Below are positions 1-7,773 of a stretch of DNA of 64,000 nucleotides, in pieces (within the stretch, counting starts at the first letter, position 1; every line of letters starts with the position of its first letter). The stretch is taken from the NCBI GenBank assembly GCA_039586035.1, contig JBDHLD010000028.1:1-64000 (forward strand), given 5' to 3'. The position numbers and the translations under genes are program-made. This DNA is from JBDHHQ01 sp039586035 (GTDB lineage: Bacteria; Gemmatimonadota; Gemmatimonadetes; Longimicrobiales; Gaopeijiaceae). Under the pieces are notes generated by a model. That model saw only the letters and a program-made list of their open reading frames with translations. It did no database searches and was not told the origin of the DNA.

Positions 1-112
1 CGGCTGCCAGGGAGGCGGATTCGCAGTCGTGGATGAGCAGGGCAAGTCCGTAGAACCGCCACCCCCGGGCAGGATTTCCACCATACACGTCAGCCAGACG
101 CCGGTGCAACAA

Positions 113-553
113 CTAGGGGCACCGCGGCGCGCGTCGCGCCTCGCCATCCCTCACGCCTTCCTCCACATTGGTGAGTTCGAGAGGAACGACTCTCCTGAGG
201 GCAGCATAGAGGCCGCGACGAATTCGATGTACCGCGGGACCTTGAACCGCGCCAGGCGCTCGTTCACGAAGCGGTGGACGGCGGCCTCATCCGTCGCTGG
301 CCCGTCGGGCTTCAGCTCGACGTACGCCTTGACCTCTTCCCCACGCATGGGATCGGGAACCGGGATGCAGGCGGCCGTCCGGACCGCTGGGTGTAACGAC
401 AACACGGCCTCCACCTCGGCGGCCGAGATGTTCTCGCTGGCGCGCGTCCGACCAGGCGGTAGCGGCCCTCGTCGTCCCGGATGACCAGGTCCCCCGTGCG
501 TGCCCATCCGTCCGGCATCCACGCGGTCGTGGCCTCCGGGTCGCCTCCGGTCT
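113..553 (-). pseudogene. Remnant of an AMP-forming acyl-CoA ligase (C-terminal end)
   Basis: Translated pieces match the C-terminal end of acyl-CoA synthetases (ANL superfamily). One frame reads DGWARTGDLVIRDDEGRYRL then VGR; a second frame continues with ENISAAEVEAVL, RGEEVKAYVELKP and RFKVPRYIEFV. Between VGR and ENIS the usual KKD-I-R-R hinge segment is missing and the frame changes, so a short internal deletion destroyed the gene. A third frame change after the VPRYIEFV segment may continue to a stop near 113. Nothing of the N-terminal AMP-binding domain is present: homology begins almost exactly at the stop codon of the neighbouring TIR-like gene. I infer a dead fragment left by recombination. 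A sequencing error could explain one shift but not the missing 5' part. Confidence 0.6.
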
Positions 554-1960
554 CTAGCCGGCAGCGGCCTTCCTGTGCTCGATGACCTCGAGCGCGGCCG
601 CGACGTTCTTCTCCCGGATACCGAGCTTCTCATAGATGCGGAGCTGTCGCTCCACCGAGCCGAGGGCCTGGTCGCCGGCGCGAGCCAGGGCGTTCCGATA
701 GTACTTGGCGACCACCCCTGGCTTCCCGGACGTAAGCGACTTCAGGTCGGCCTGGCTGATGAGCAGCCATGGGTCCTCCTTGCCCTGGCGCTCGTTTCTC
801 GCCAGCGCGGCCTCGATGGACGCCTCCACCATGGCCTCGAGCTTGGTCCTGCGTCGCTCTTCCTTCGCCAGGAGCCTGGCCCCGTCCTCGTCCTCGTCGA
901 GCTCCGACTCCCAGAGGTCCGGGTTGGCCTCGGCCAGCTCGACGCGCACCGTCACGAGGGCCAGGGCGTTCAGTCCGGAGTAGTAGTGGTTGAGATCCTG
1001 CTGGAAGCCGTTCTCGTATGCGTCGATGGACCTGAGCAGGAAGGGTGACATCAGGGCGGCCTCACGACGAGATTCCGTGTCCGCGGCGCTCTGCCAGTCC
1101 GCGAGCCAGCGCGTCTTCGCGTTGCTGCCTTCCAGTGAGCGCAGTTCGGCGATCTCGTCAGGCGTCGCGTCCTGCCGCTCGTGAATGCGCAGCAGCGCCT
1201 GGTCCGAAGCGGTGAGGTCGTCGATCTTCGCGTAGATGGTTCCGAGGCGGCTGTTGGCTTCGATGTCCGTCGGCTCGAGCCTGCGAACGGCTTCCCAAGC
1301 CTCCGCGGCCTGCGGCCAGACCTGCAGCCCGAAGAGCGCCTGGGCCGCGAGACGCAGACCTTTGGCCTCCCACTTGGGCTTGTCGTCGCGCACGCGGTGC
1401 GCCATGGCGGCCAGCTCGTCGGTGTTCCGCTCCCGTTCGGCGGCCCAGACGGACTCCCGGAAGTCCCGCGGTACCGCCATGAGACGCTCGGGGTGCTGGG
1501 ACTGCAGCCCGGGGAGCATCTTGAACACGGGACTGTCGGGGTTCTCGTTCTTGATCGTGGCCTCGAGCACCTTGACGAGCTCGTCGACGTACGCTTCGGG
1601 CGCGTTGACGTCGTACCAACAGTATCGATCGGTGAGCAGGTCGAAGGGCACGTCATCGGCCCCGTTGTTGATCAGCACCGTGCGCTTTTCCCGCACCGCG
1701 TGACGGATGCCCAGCTCATAGAAGACGTTGGCGTTGTGGATCGAGATGTCGGCGATCACGACGTCCGCGGTGCAGATGAGCTCGAACATGTCCTCCCTGA
1801 TGTTCCCGGCCTCGATGATCTCGACCGTCGTGCCACCGCCCAGACCGGCGGCGTCGATGGCGGGTCCGATGAGCTTGGTGTGGACGTCCTCGAAATCGAT
1901 CTCGTTGCCCTTGGAGTCCTTCTTCTTGTTGAACGGCCGGATGGTGAATGCGCGGGCCAT
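554..1960 (-). CDS. TIR/nucleoside-deoxyribosyltransferase-like domain protein with TPR and TRAF-binding-like C-terminus
   Basis: This is a 468-residue cytosolic protein. Residues 1-115 look like the TIR-like/nucleoside 2-deoxyribosyltransferase-like fold: an FTIRPF strand, a DMFELICTADVVIADIS segment and the NVFYELGIRHA motif, with Glu82 at the usual catalytic position. The middle contains TPR-like helices. Residues 250-460 resemble the MAP3K TRAFs-binding domain (DUF4071) of bacterial TPR proteins, with an NHYYSGLNALAL motif. I chose ATG 1960 because GGGGAG lies just upstream; an in-frame ATG at 2011 has no such site. It follows the patatin gene by 69 bp on the same strand, so the two probably form an operon. 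Hydrolysis of NAD+ or a nucleotide, or signalling to the patatin, is inference. Confidence 0.65.
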   Translation of the reverse strand: MARAFTIRPFNKKKDSKGNEIDFEDVHTKLIGPAIDAAGLGGGTTVEIIEAGNIREDMFELICTADVVIADISIHNANVFYELGIRHAVREKRTVLINNGADDVPFDLLTDRYCWYDVNAPEAYVDELVKVLEATIKNENPDSPVFKMLPGLQSQHPERLMAVPRDFRESVWAAERERNTDELAAMAHRVRDDKPKWEAKGLRLAAQALFGLQVWPQAAEAWEAVRRLEPTDIEANSRLGTIYAKIDDLTASDQALLRIHERQDATPDEIAELRSLEGSNAKTRWLADWQSAADTESRREAALMSPFLLRSIDAYENGFQQDLNHYYSGLNALALVTVRVELAEANPDLWESELDEDEDGARLLAKEERRRTKLEAMVEASIEAALARNERQGKEDPWLLISQADLKSLTSGKPGVVAKYYRNALARAGDQALGSVERQLRIYEKLGIREKNVAAALEVIEHRKAAAG

Positions 1961-2029
1961 GGATCTCCCCTGAACGAAAATGTTGTTGGCGGCGCCGGGC
2001 GGAGCGACCAAGCCCGGACCGGGGGTCCC

Positions 2030-3190
2030 TCACTTCAGGTCGAAGCGTCTCGGGAAGTGCTTCGTATCGATCCTGCTCGTGCTGTCGATCTCAGCCAGCT
2101 CCTTGAGCAGCTGCATGTTGCCCGGCTCGTCCATCTCGGTGAGGGACTCCAGCGTCTCCTTGTCGATTCCGGGCTTGAGACCGTCTACGGATTCCCTGGT
2201 CAGCGAGAGGTCGTAGCGCTGGTACACGAAGCTCGACCCACCGCCGACGGAGTCATCGCGCAAGCTGCCGATCTCACGGTCGATGACGCGGTGCGTGTCC
2301 CCCTCGGACAGCCACTGGACCAGCGTCTCGACCAGCGCACCCGAGTCGTCCATCAGCGAGAGAAGCGACTGCATCGCCCCCTTGGCGGTGATCCACGTGG
2401 GCTCTTTGCCCGGGTGTCCGCGGCCAGTCCCTACGGACACGACCAGTAGCTTGTCCGCGCCGGTGTCCCATCCGACCCGGTAGCCCTCGAGGGTCGCGTA
2501 CATGAACGCCTGAAGCGTGGGGTTGTTGAAGGGACTCACCCCGCCGTCGACGAATTCGCCCTTGACGGTCTTGAACCCCTTCTTCTGGCGGATGACGATC
2601 TTCTCGGGGTCGAAGAAGCTCGGGGCGGCCGTCGACGCGCGCACGACCTTCCACAGCGGGTAGTCCTTGTTGGAGATCCAGTCGTCGTTCTTGCCGGCCT
2701 GGTAGTACGCACCCCCGGGGTTATTTCCCAGGGGCCAGGGGCTCCCCGTGTCCATTCGCTTGGTCATGACCAGCAGACCGGTCTTGAGCTCACGGCCGCC
2801 CAGCGTCGTGTCGCTACCGAAAACCCGGCGCAGGTGCTCGGTCAGCTTTTCGTGGCTGTACCGAGCCCTGAGGATGCCCTTTCTCCAGCGGCTCCTCCGA
2901 AAGACCTCTCGACCGAGGCGCATGTATATCTGGGTGAGCTCGTCGACCGACATCCCCAGCGCGGTGGCAGCGGCAATGATGGCCCCCGTAGACGTGCCGG
3001 CGATGAGATCGAAGTAGTGACACAGCCGGAAGTCGTCGCCCCCACCATGCCGGGCCCGGAGCAGATCCTCGATCCGCTTGAGGTAGCCCAGCGTTACGAT
3101 CCCACGGAGCCCTCCACCGTCGAGGGCGAGAATCCGCTTGGGCCCCGCTGTCTGGAAGTGCTGGTTCCGCGTGAGCTTCTTGTAGGACAT
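2030..3190 (-). CDS. Patatin-like phospholipase (CapV-like)
   Basis: This 386-residue patatin-like lipid acyl hydrolase has the oxyanion loop GGGLRG at residues 25-30, the nucleophile elbow GTSTG with Ser67, and the catalytic Asp in the FVDGGVSPFNNP segment near residue 212: the complete Ser-Asp dyad. Proteins of this type cleave acyl chains from membrane phospholipids; CapV of CBASS defence is one example. The start at ATG 3190 has GGAGAG 6-7 bases upstream; a longer frame to 3295 lacks support and gives an atypical Arg-rich leader. There is no signal peptide, so it acts in the cytosol. It is first in a two-gene unit with the TIR-like/TPR gene, which suggests an effector controlled by that partner. 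No CD-NTase gene is visible in the window. Confidence 0.85.
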   Translation of the reverse strand: MSYKKLTRNQHFQTAGPKRILALDGGGLRGIVTLGYLKRIEDLLRARHGGGDDFRLCHYFDLIAGTSTGAIIAAATALGMSVDELTQIYMRLGREVFRRSRWRKGILRARYSHEKLTEHLRRVFGSDTTLGGRELKTGLLVMTKRMDTGSPWPLGNNPGGAYYQAGKNDDWISNKDYPLWKVVRASTAAPSFFDPEKIVIRQKKGFKTVKGEFVDGGVSPFNNPTLQAFMYATLEGYRVGWDTGADKLLVVSVGTGRGHPGKEPTWITAKGAMQSLLSLMDDSGALVETLVQWLSEGDTHRVIDREIGSLRDDSVGGGSSFVYQRYDLSLTRESVDGLKPGIDKETLESLTEMDEPGNMQLLKELAEIDSTSRIDTKHFPRRFDLK

Positions 3191-3529
3191 GGTCTCTCCG
3201 GACGGGGCGTTCCGTCGGTCAGGGGCGTTTGCGTGCCGGGCAGGGCTTGCCCGTGCGGTCCCGACTCGGCAGTGCAAGTCGCGACCGCCGGTCAATTCGG
3301 GATCGTCACGCTGATGAGCTGGTTGCCCGGGGCTCTTTTCGGGGCTCAGGCCTTGTCGATGTCGTGGGTCACGATCTGCGCGAGGGGGGACGTCTATGAT
3401 CCGGAGCCGGAGTCGATGGGGTCAAGCAAACTCTTGTTTCCAGGGGCGGCTCCAGGTATCTGGCGGCGGTCGGGTCGAGGCACCCGTCACGGATGGGCGC
3501 CGGATTCATGGCCGGACTTGCCGCGGGCT
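3191..3529. other. Intergenic region upstream of the patatin gene
   Basis: These 339 bases separate the dipeptidase stop from the patatin start and presumably hold the promoter of the patatin/TIR-like unit and the end of the cox transcript. I found a TTGACC hexamer on the minus strand near 3290 but no convincing -10 at the right distance, and no convincing terminator. No remaining part of the acyl-CoA ligase gene can be recognised here. Confidence 0.4.
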
Positions 3530-4636
3530 TCACTCGCCCCAAACCGTCTCGAAAACCCGGAGGTAGTTCCCGCCCAGAAACTTCAGGATCACCTCGTCGG
3601 AGTGGCCCCGGGCGGCAAGGGCCTCGGTCAGGCGAGGGACCTTGCTGATGTCCTCCAGGCCCGCGGGCGCGAGCTCCAGCCCGTAGTGGTCGCTGCCGAG
3701 ACCGACGTGGTCGGGTCCCATCACGTCGAGGGCCGTCTCGATGTCGCGGACGACGCTGGCCAGGTCTCGGTGCGCGACGTGGATGAGGCCGACGACGCCG
3801 CCACAGCCGGCGACTGCCTCGAGCATCGCCCGGTCGCGGGGCAGCTCGAGGCGGGGACGGGGGAGCCTGCCCCCCGCCAGGTCCTGGGCGTCTGCCGCGG
3901 TGTCGGGGAACATGGTGGGTGTCGTGTGTGACAGGATGACCGGCCGCTCGGTGAGCTCGAGGATCTCCCAGAACCCGACCTCGCCGATGTGCACCAGGTC
4001 GATCACGATCCGGAGCCGGTCCAGGCGCTCCACTACCTGCCTGCCCAATGACGTCAGGCCACCCTGCCGGTCTGCGGCCCAGCAGCCGTCGGCGAAGAGA
4101 TTGCGCCGCGTGTGCGTCAGGCTCGCGGACCTGAGCCCCAGCGCGTGGTAGAGGTCGAGGAAGCGCGGGTCCGTGCCCAGGGCCTCGCACCCTTCGAAGG
4201 TGAGCACCAACGCGACCTTGCCGTCCTCATTGGCCCGGCGGATATCGGCGACCGTAGTGGCGAGCACCAGATCGTCGTGGCGAGCGATCTGATCGTGGAG
4301 GTTCCACACCATTTCCATGCCGCGCCGGAAAGGATCGCTGAGCCAGTCGTCGTCGAGATAGATGGCGCATAGCTGCGCGGTGACGCCCCCCTCCTTCCAG
4401 CGGGGGACGTCGTACTGACCCATGCAGCCGAACCACGCGGTGTGGGGAGCCATGCCGAACTTCACGATCGGGTGGCGCTCGAGCCCGGGCGGCGCCGGCC
4501 AGTCCAATCCGGGGACCCGGGCCCGCTCCCCAAGGGTCATCTTGCCCTCGGTGACTGGAATCAGGATGTCACAGTGGCCGTCGACGACGATGGCGCGGGC
4601 GTGCAGCGCCTGGGCGCGAGCGCGAGCGTCGTTCAT
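3530..4636 (-). CDS. Membrane dipeptidase family (M19) metallopeptidase
   Basis: This 368-residue protein matches renal/membrane dipeptidase family M19, binuclear zinc enzymes that hydrolyse dipeptides (including D-residue dipeptides) or related amides. Visible ligands are DGHCD near the N-terminus, the bridging Glu in LTFEGCEAL, His in DLVHIG and in VILSHTTP, and the VGLGSDHYG segment. There is no signal peptide. ATG 4636 overlaps the TGA of the upstream CoxE-like gene (ATGA), so translation is coupled; the longer in-frame extension to 4825 lies inside that gene. Its place at the end of the second cox module suggests it processes a product or substrate of that enzyme, but the substrate cannot be read from the sequence. 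Confidence 0.85.
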   Translation of the reverse strand: MNDARARAQALHARAIVVDGHCDILIPVTEGKMTLGERARVPGLDWPAPPGLERHPIVKFGMAPHTAWFGCMGQYDVPRWKEGGVTAQLCAIYLDDDWLSDPFRRGMEMVWNLHDQIARHDDLVLATTVADIRRANEDGKVALVLTFEGCEALGTDPRFLDLYHALGLRSASLTHTRRNLFADGCWAADRQGGLTSLGRQVVERLDRLRIVIDLVHIGEVGFWEILELTERPVILSHTTPTMFPDTAADAQDLAGGRLPRPRLELPRDRAMLEAVAGCGGVVGLIHVAHRDLASVVRDIETALDVMGPDHVGLGSDHYGLELAPAGLEDISKVPRLTEALAARGHSDEVILKFLGGNYLRVFETVWGE

Positions 4637-5862
4637 GCACGGACCCTTCCGGGGGAGCGCGGCGACCAACCCGTAGCCAGCGCGTCGGCCAGCGCCTCCA
4701 GGCTTTCCAGGTTGTGGACCGGTCGGTGATCGTCTACGTGCGGGAGCAGCGCCCGTATGCCGCTGGCCCGCGGCTCGAAGCCCTCGTAGCGCAGCAGTGG
4801 GTTGAGCCATACGAGGCGGCGGCACGACCCGCGAAGACGCTCCGCCTCACGACCGACCTCGGCGCCGCCCTCTCGATCCAATCCGTCCGTGATCAGCAGG
4901 ACGTTGGCTCCTTGACCCAGGACACGTCTGGACCAGTCCCGATTGAACGCGTGGAGGCAGGCGCCGATCCGGGTGCCGCCCGACCAGTCCTTGCAGGTCT
5001 TTCCGACCCGATCGAGCGCCAGGTCCACGTCCCGGTGACGGAGCGCGCGCGTGACGTTGGTCAGGCGCGTTCCGAAGAGGAACGTGTGAACCCGGTCCCG
5101 GGCGTTGGTCAGCGCGTGTATGAAGTGGAGCAGCATGCGGGCGTACCGGTCCATGGAGCCCGAGATGTCGCACAGCACCACCAGCGGTGGAGGCCGGAGA
5201 ACCGGCGCCCGCCACTGCAGTGGGATCAGGCCCGAGCCGGAGCGCAGGCCGGTCCGCAGCGTGGCCCGCATGTCCACCCGCGCGCCTGCCGCATCGGGGC
5301 GGTAACGCCGGGTCGGTCTGGGGCAGATGGCCAGCGCCATGCGCGTCATCGCCGCCCGGGCCGCGTCCATCTCCTCGCGTGACATGTCCTCGAAGTCCCG
5401 CGAGCGAAGACGCTCCTGGTCGGACCACGTCATGACCACGTCGACGCGGTCTTCGGATCCGGACGGCGCCGATCGGGGTCGTCGGCCACGACGTCCGGCC
5501 GCCTCGGCCAGCCTGCGGGAGACGGGTCGCGCGCGAGGTCGGCGTAGCCGCTCCACGGTGGGAAGCAGGTCCGCCAAAGGCTCGGGTGCCCCGAGCGGGT
5601 CGCGCCAGAACATCTGGAAGGCCTGACGAAAGAGCTCCCGGTCCTCGGGTCGACTGACCAGGACCGCGTGCAGCGCCCAGTACATGTCGGTGCGCCGAGC
5701 GACGCCAACGGCCTCGACCGCGGCAACGGCGTCCAACGTCCGGCCGGGGCCAACGGTGAAGCCGGCGGCCCTGAGCAGGCGGACGAAGTGCATGACGTTG
5801 GCCGCGAGCACCTCGGCTCCGAGATCGGGCCGTCCGGAGGGGTGGCTCCCTACGGGCTTCAC
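4633..5862 (-). CDS. coxE: CoxE-like von Willebrand factor A domain protein (second module)
   Basis: This 409-residue protein of the CoxE-like VWA family (PF05762 type) has a C-terminal VWA domain with an intact MIDAS motif DISGS, the DWSGGTRIG motif and LITDGLD. The N-terminal half is helical and Arg-rich. In CO dehydrogenase operons CoxE works with the AAA+ ATPase CoxD in post-translational maturation of the Mo site. The GTG start at 5862 overlaps the stop of coxD (GTGA), and the gene is coupled to the downstream dipeptidase by ATGA. A homologue serves the form I cluster at 16462-17757, so each module has its own maturation pair. Confidence 0.88.
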   Translation of the reverse strand: MKPVGSHPSGRPDLGAEVLAANVMHFVRLLRAAGFTVGPGRTLDAVAAVEAVGVARRTDMYWALHAVLVSRPEDRELFRQAFQMFWRDPLGAPEPLADLLPTVERLRRPRARPVSRRLAEAAGRRGRRPRSAPSGSEDRVDVVMTWSDQERLRSRDFEDMSREEMDAARAAMTRMALAICPRPTRRYRPDAAGARVDMRATLRTGLRSGSGLIPLQWRAPVLRPPPLVVLCDISGSMDRYARMLLHFIHALTNARDRVHTFLFGTRLTNVTRALRHRDVDLALDRVGKTCKDWSGGTRIGACLHAFNRDWSRRVLGQGANVLLITDGLDREGGAEVGREAERLRGSCRRLVWLNPLLRYEGFEPRASGIRALLPHVDDHRPVHNLESLEALADALATGWSPRSPGRVRA

Positions 5863-6851
5863 GCGCGTGGCGCGGCCGCCAGCTCGCGCTCCACGTCCCG
5901 GAGCGTCTGCGCGGCTTCGTCGCCCCGGAGTCGTTCCACGTCATCCTGGTACTTCAGCAGGACGCCCAGCGTGTCGTTCACCACGTCGGGATTCAGCTCC
6001 ACCTGGTCCAGCGCCAGCAGCGCCCGGGCCCAGTCGATGGACTCGGCCACGCCGGGCACCTTGAACAGGTCGGCGTCCCGAATGCGCTGGACGAAGGCGA
6101 CCACCTGTCTCGATAGGCGCTCCGGCGCCCCCGGGACCTTGACCCGCAGGATCTCCAGCTCCCGGGCCGCGTTCGGGTAGTCGATCCACTGGTAGATGCA
6201 GCGGCGCTTCAAGGCGTCGTGCACCTCCCGCGTGCGGTTCGAGGTGATGATCACGAGGGGCGGCCGATCGGCCCGGATCGTGCCCACTTCGGGTACCGTG
6301 ACCTGGAAGTCGGACAGCACCTCGAGCAGGAACGCCTCGAAGGGCTCGTCCGTCCGGTCGAGCTCGTCGATGAGCAGCACCGGCGGACCCTCGATGTGGG
6401 GCTCCAGCGCTTCGAGGAGGGGGCGGCGGATCAGGAAGTGCTCGCTGAAGATGTCTGCCGAAAGGCGGTCCCGATCCATGCCCTCCGTCGCCTCGACGAC
6501 GCGGATCTCGAGCATCTGGCGGGCGTAGTTCCACTCATAGACCGCCGACGCCAGATCCAGCCCCTCGTAGCACTGGAGACGGATGAGTCTTCGGCCGAGC
6601 GCCTCTGCCAGCGTCTTCGCCAGCTCCGTCTTTCCTACGCCGGCCTCGCCTTCCAGGAAGAGCGGGCGCTCGAGGGTGAGCGACAGGAAGAGAGACGTGG
6701 CGAGACCCCGGTCGGTGACGTATCCGCCCGACGCCAGGAGGTCGAGGGTCTGGTCGACCGATCCGGGAAGGGGGAGCGGCGAGGAACGGGCGGATGGCGC
6801 GTCGCCCGCTTCGGACGCGGGCATTCCTCCGCTGTGCCGAGGCTCGGTCAC
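5859..6851 (-). CDS. coxD: CoxD-like MoxR-family AAA+ ATPase (second module)
   Basis: This 330-residue MoxR/CoxD AAA+ ATPase has Walker A GEAGVGKTE, Walker B VLLIDELDR and the sensor segment VIITSNRTREVHDALKRR. In CO dehydrogenase systems CoxD is the chaperone that helps sulfurate or build the metal site; here it presumably serves the form II-like hydroxylase encoded just upstream. The annotated start is GTG 6851 with a GGGAG element nearby; a downstream ATG at 6824 has its Shine-Dalgarno directly against it and is less likely. It is coupled to coxE by a GTGA overlap. About 115 bases separate it from the coxM stop, the only sizeable gap within this half of the module. Confidence 0.88.
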   Translation of the reverse strand: MTEPRHSGGMPASEAGDAPSARSSPLPLPGSVDQTLDLLASGGYVTDRGLATSLFLSLTLERPLFLEGEAGVGKTELAKTLAEALGRRLIRLQCYEGLDLASAVYEWNYARQMLEIRVVEATEGMDRDRLSADIFSEHFLIRRPLLEALEPHIEGPPVLLIDELDRTDEPFEAFLLEVLSDFQVTVPEVGTIRADRPPLVIITSNRTREVHDALKRRCIYQWIDYPNAARELEILRVKVPGAPERLSRQVVAFVQRIRDADLFKVPGVAESIDWARALLALDQVELNPDVVNDTLGVLLKYQDDVERLRGDEAAQTLRDVERELAAAPRA

Positions 6852-6966
6852 CGCCTGGCTCCCTGCGTATTGCGCTCAACGTGTCGGGGCGGGGCTTCGG
6901 CGCCTCCGCGGCCCGCCCCGCACCGCTGCCCGCGTCGTACGACCTCGAGCCGCTGCCCGCGTCCGA

Positions 6967-7761
6967 TCAGCCGCATCCCGCCACGGCCCGGCGAGCCATG
7001 ACGCCTATGAGGTGGGCCCGGTATTCGGCTGAGGCGTCGAGATCCGACAGTAGGTTGCCGGGGAACACGGCAGGGTCGGCGATGGCGGCCGGATCGAAGC
7101 TGCCGGCCAGGGCCCTCTCCATGGCAGCCTCCCGGAAGACACCGGGCGCCGCCCCGGTTACGGCGACGCGCACACCGTCGGCGGTGCGAGCGACGAAGAC
7201 GCCCACGATGGCGTAGCGAGACGCCGGGTTCGGGAACTTGGCGTAACAGGCGGCGTCCGGGACGGGGAAGCGCACGCCGGTGATCACCTCGTCCGTCTCC
7301 AGCATCGTGTCGAACATGTGGCCGAGGAAGTCCTCCGCGGCGATCTCCCGGCGGTCCGTCAACACCGTCGCCGCGAGACCCACCAAGGCCGCCGGGTAGT
7401 CCGCCGCGGGATCGTTGTGGGCGACGGCGCCTCCCAGCGTCCCTCGGTTGCGCACCTGGGGATCGCCGATCCCCTCGGCCAGATCGGCCAAAGCGGGGAT
7501 GAGCTCCCGAACCACCGGGGACTCCGCGACGGCGGCGTGGGTGGCCATGGCCCCGACCACCAGGGAGTCGCCGTCCCTGGATATCGCGTCGAGCCCCTCT
7601 ATCCCACTCAGCGACACGACGTCGCTGGGCGCCGCGAGCTCGAGCTTCATGACCGGAAGCAGGCTCTGGCCTCCTGCCAGGAACTTCCCCTCCGGAGCGG
7701 AGCTCATGGCCGCGATGGCCTCCTCGACGGAGCCAGGGCGATGGAATTGGAAGTCTTGCAT
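6967..7761 (-). CDS. coxM: Molybdenum hydroxylase FAD-binding medium subunit (second module)
   Basis: This 264-residue FAD-binding subunit of the xanthine dehydrogenase/CO dehydrogenase family carries both flavin motifs: AGGQSLLP near residue 30 and TLGGAVAHNDPAADYPA near residue 110. It would pass electrons from the [2Fe-2S] clusters of the small subunit to FAD and then to the respiratory chain. The start ATG 7761 is preceded by GGAGGCG, which overlaps the stop of coxL, so the two are co-translated. The C-terminus is slightly short compared with form I CoxM (291 residues here), typical for form II-like medium subunits. Substrate depends on the large subunit. Confidence 0.9.
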   Translation of the reverse strand: MQDFQFHRPGSVEEAIAAMSSAPEGKFLAGGQSLLPVMKLELAAPSDVVSLSGIEGLDAISRDGDSLVVGAMATHAAVAESPVVRELIPALADLAEGIGDPQVRNRGTLGGAVAHNDPAADYPAALVGLAATVLTDRREIAAEDFLGHMFDTMLETDEVITGVRFPVPDAACYAKFPNPASRYAIVGVFVARTADGVRVAVTGAAPGVFREAAMERALAGSFDPAAIADPAVFPGNLLSDLDASAEYRAHLIGVMARRAVAGCG

Positions 7762-7773
7762 GGTTCGCCTCCG

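Noticed and set aside
1..112. Left edge of the window
   Set aside because: Apart from the decaying end of the ligase remnant there is no open frame with similarity and no RNA-like fold that I can support.
3329..3350. GGGGCTC repeated after five bases (GGGGCTCTTTTCGGGGCTC)
   Set aside because: It is a direct, not inverted, repeat, so it cannot form a terminator hairpin; probably chance.
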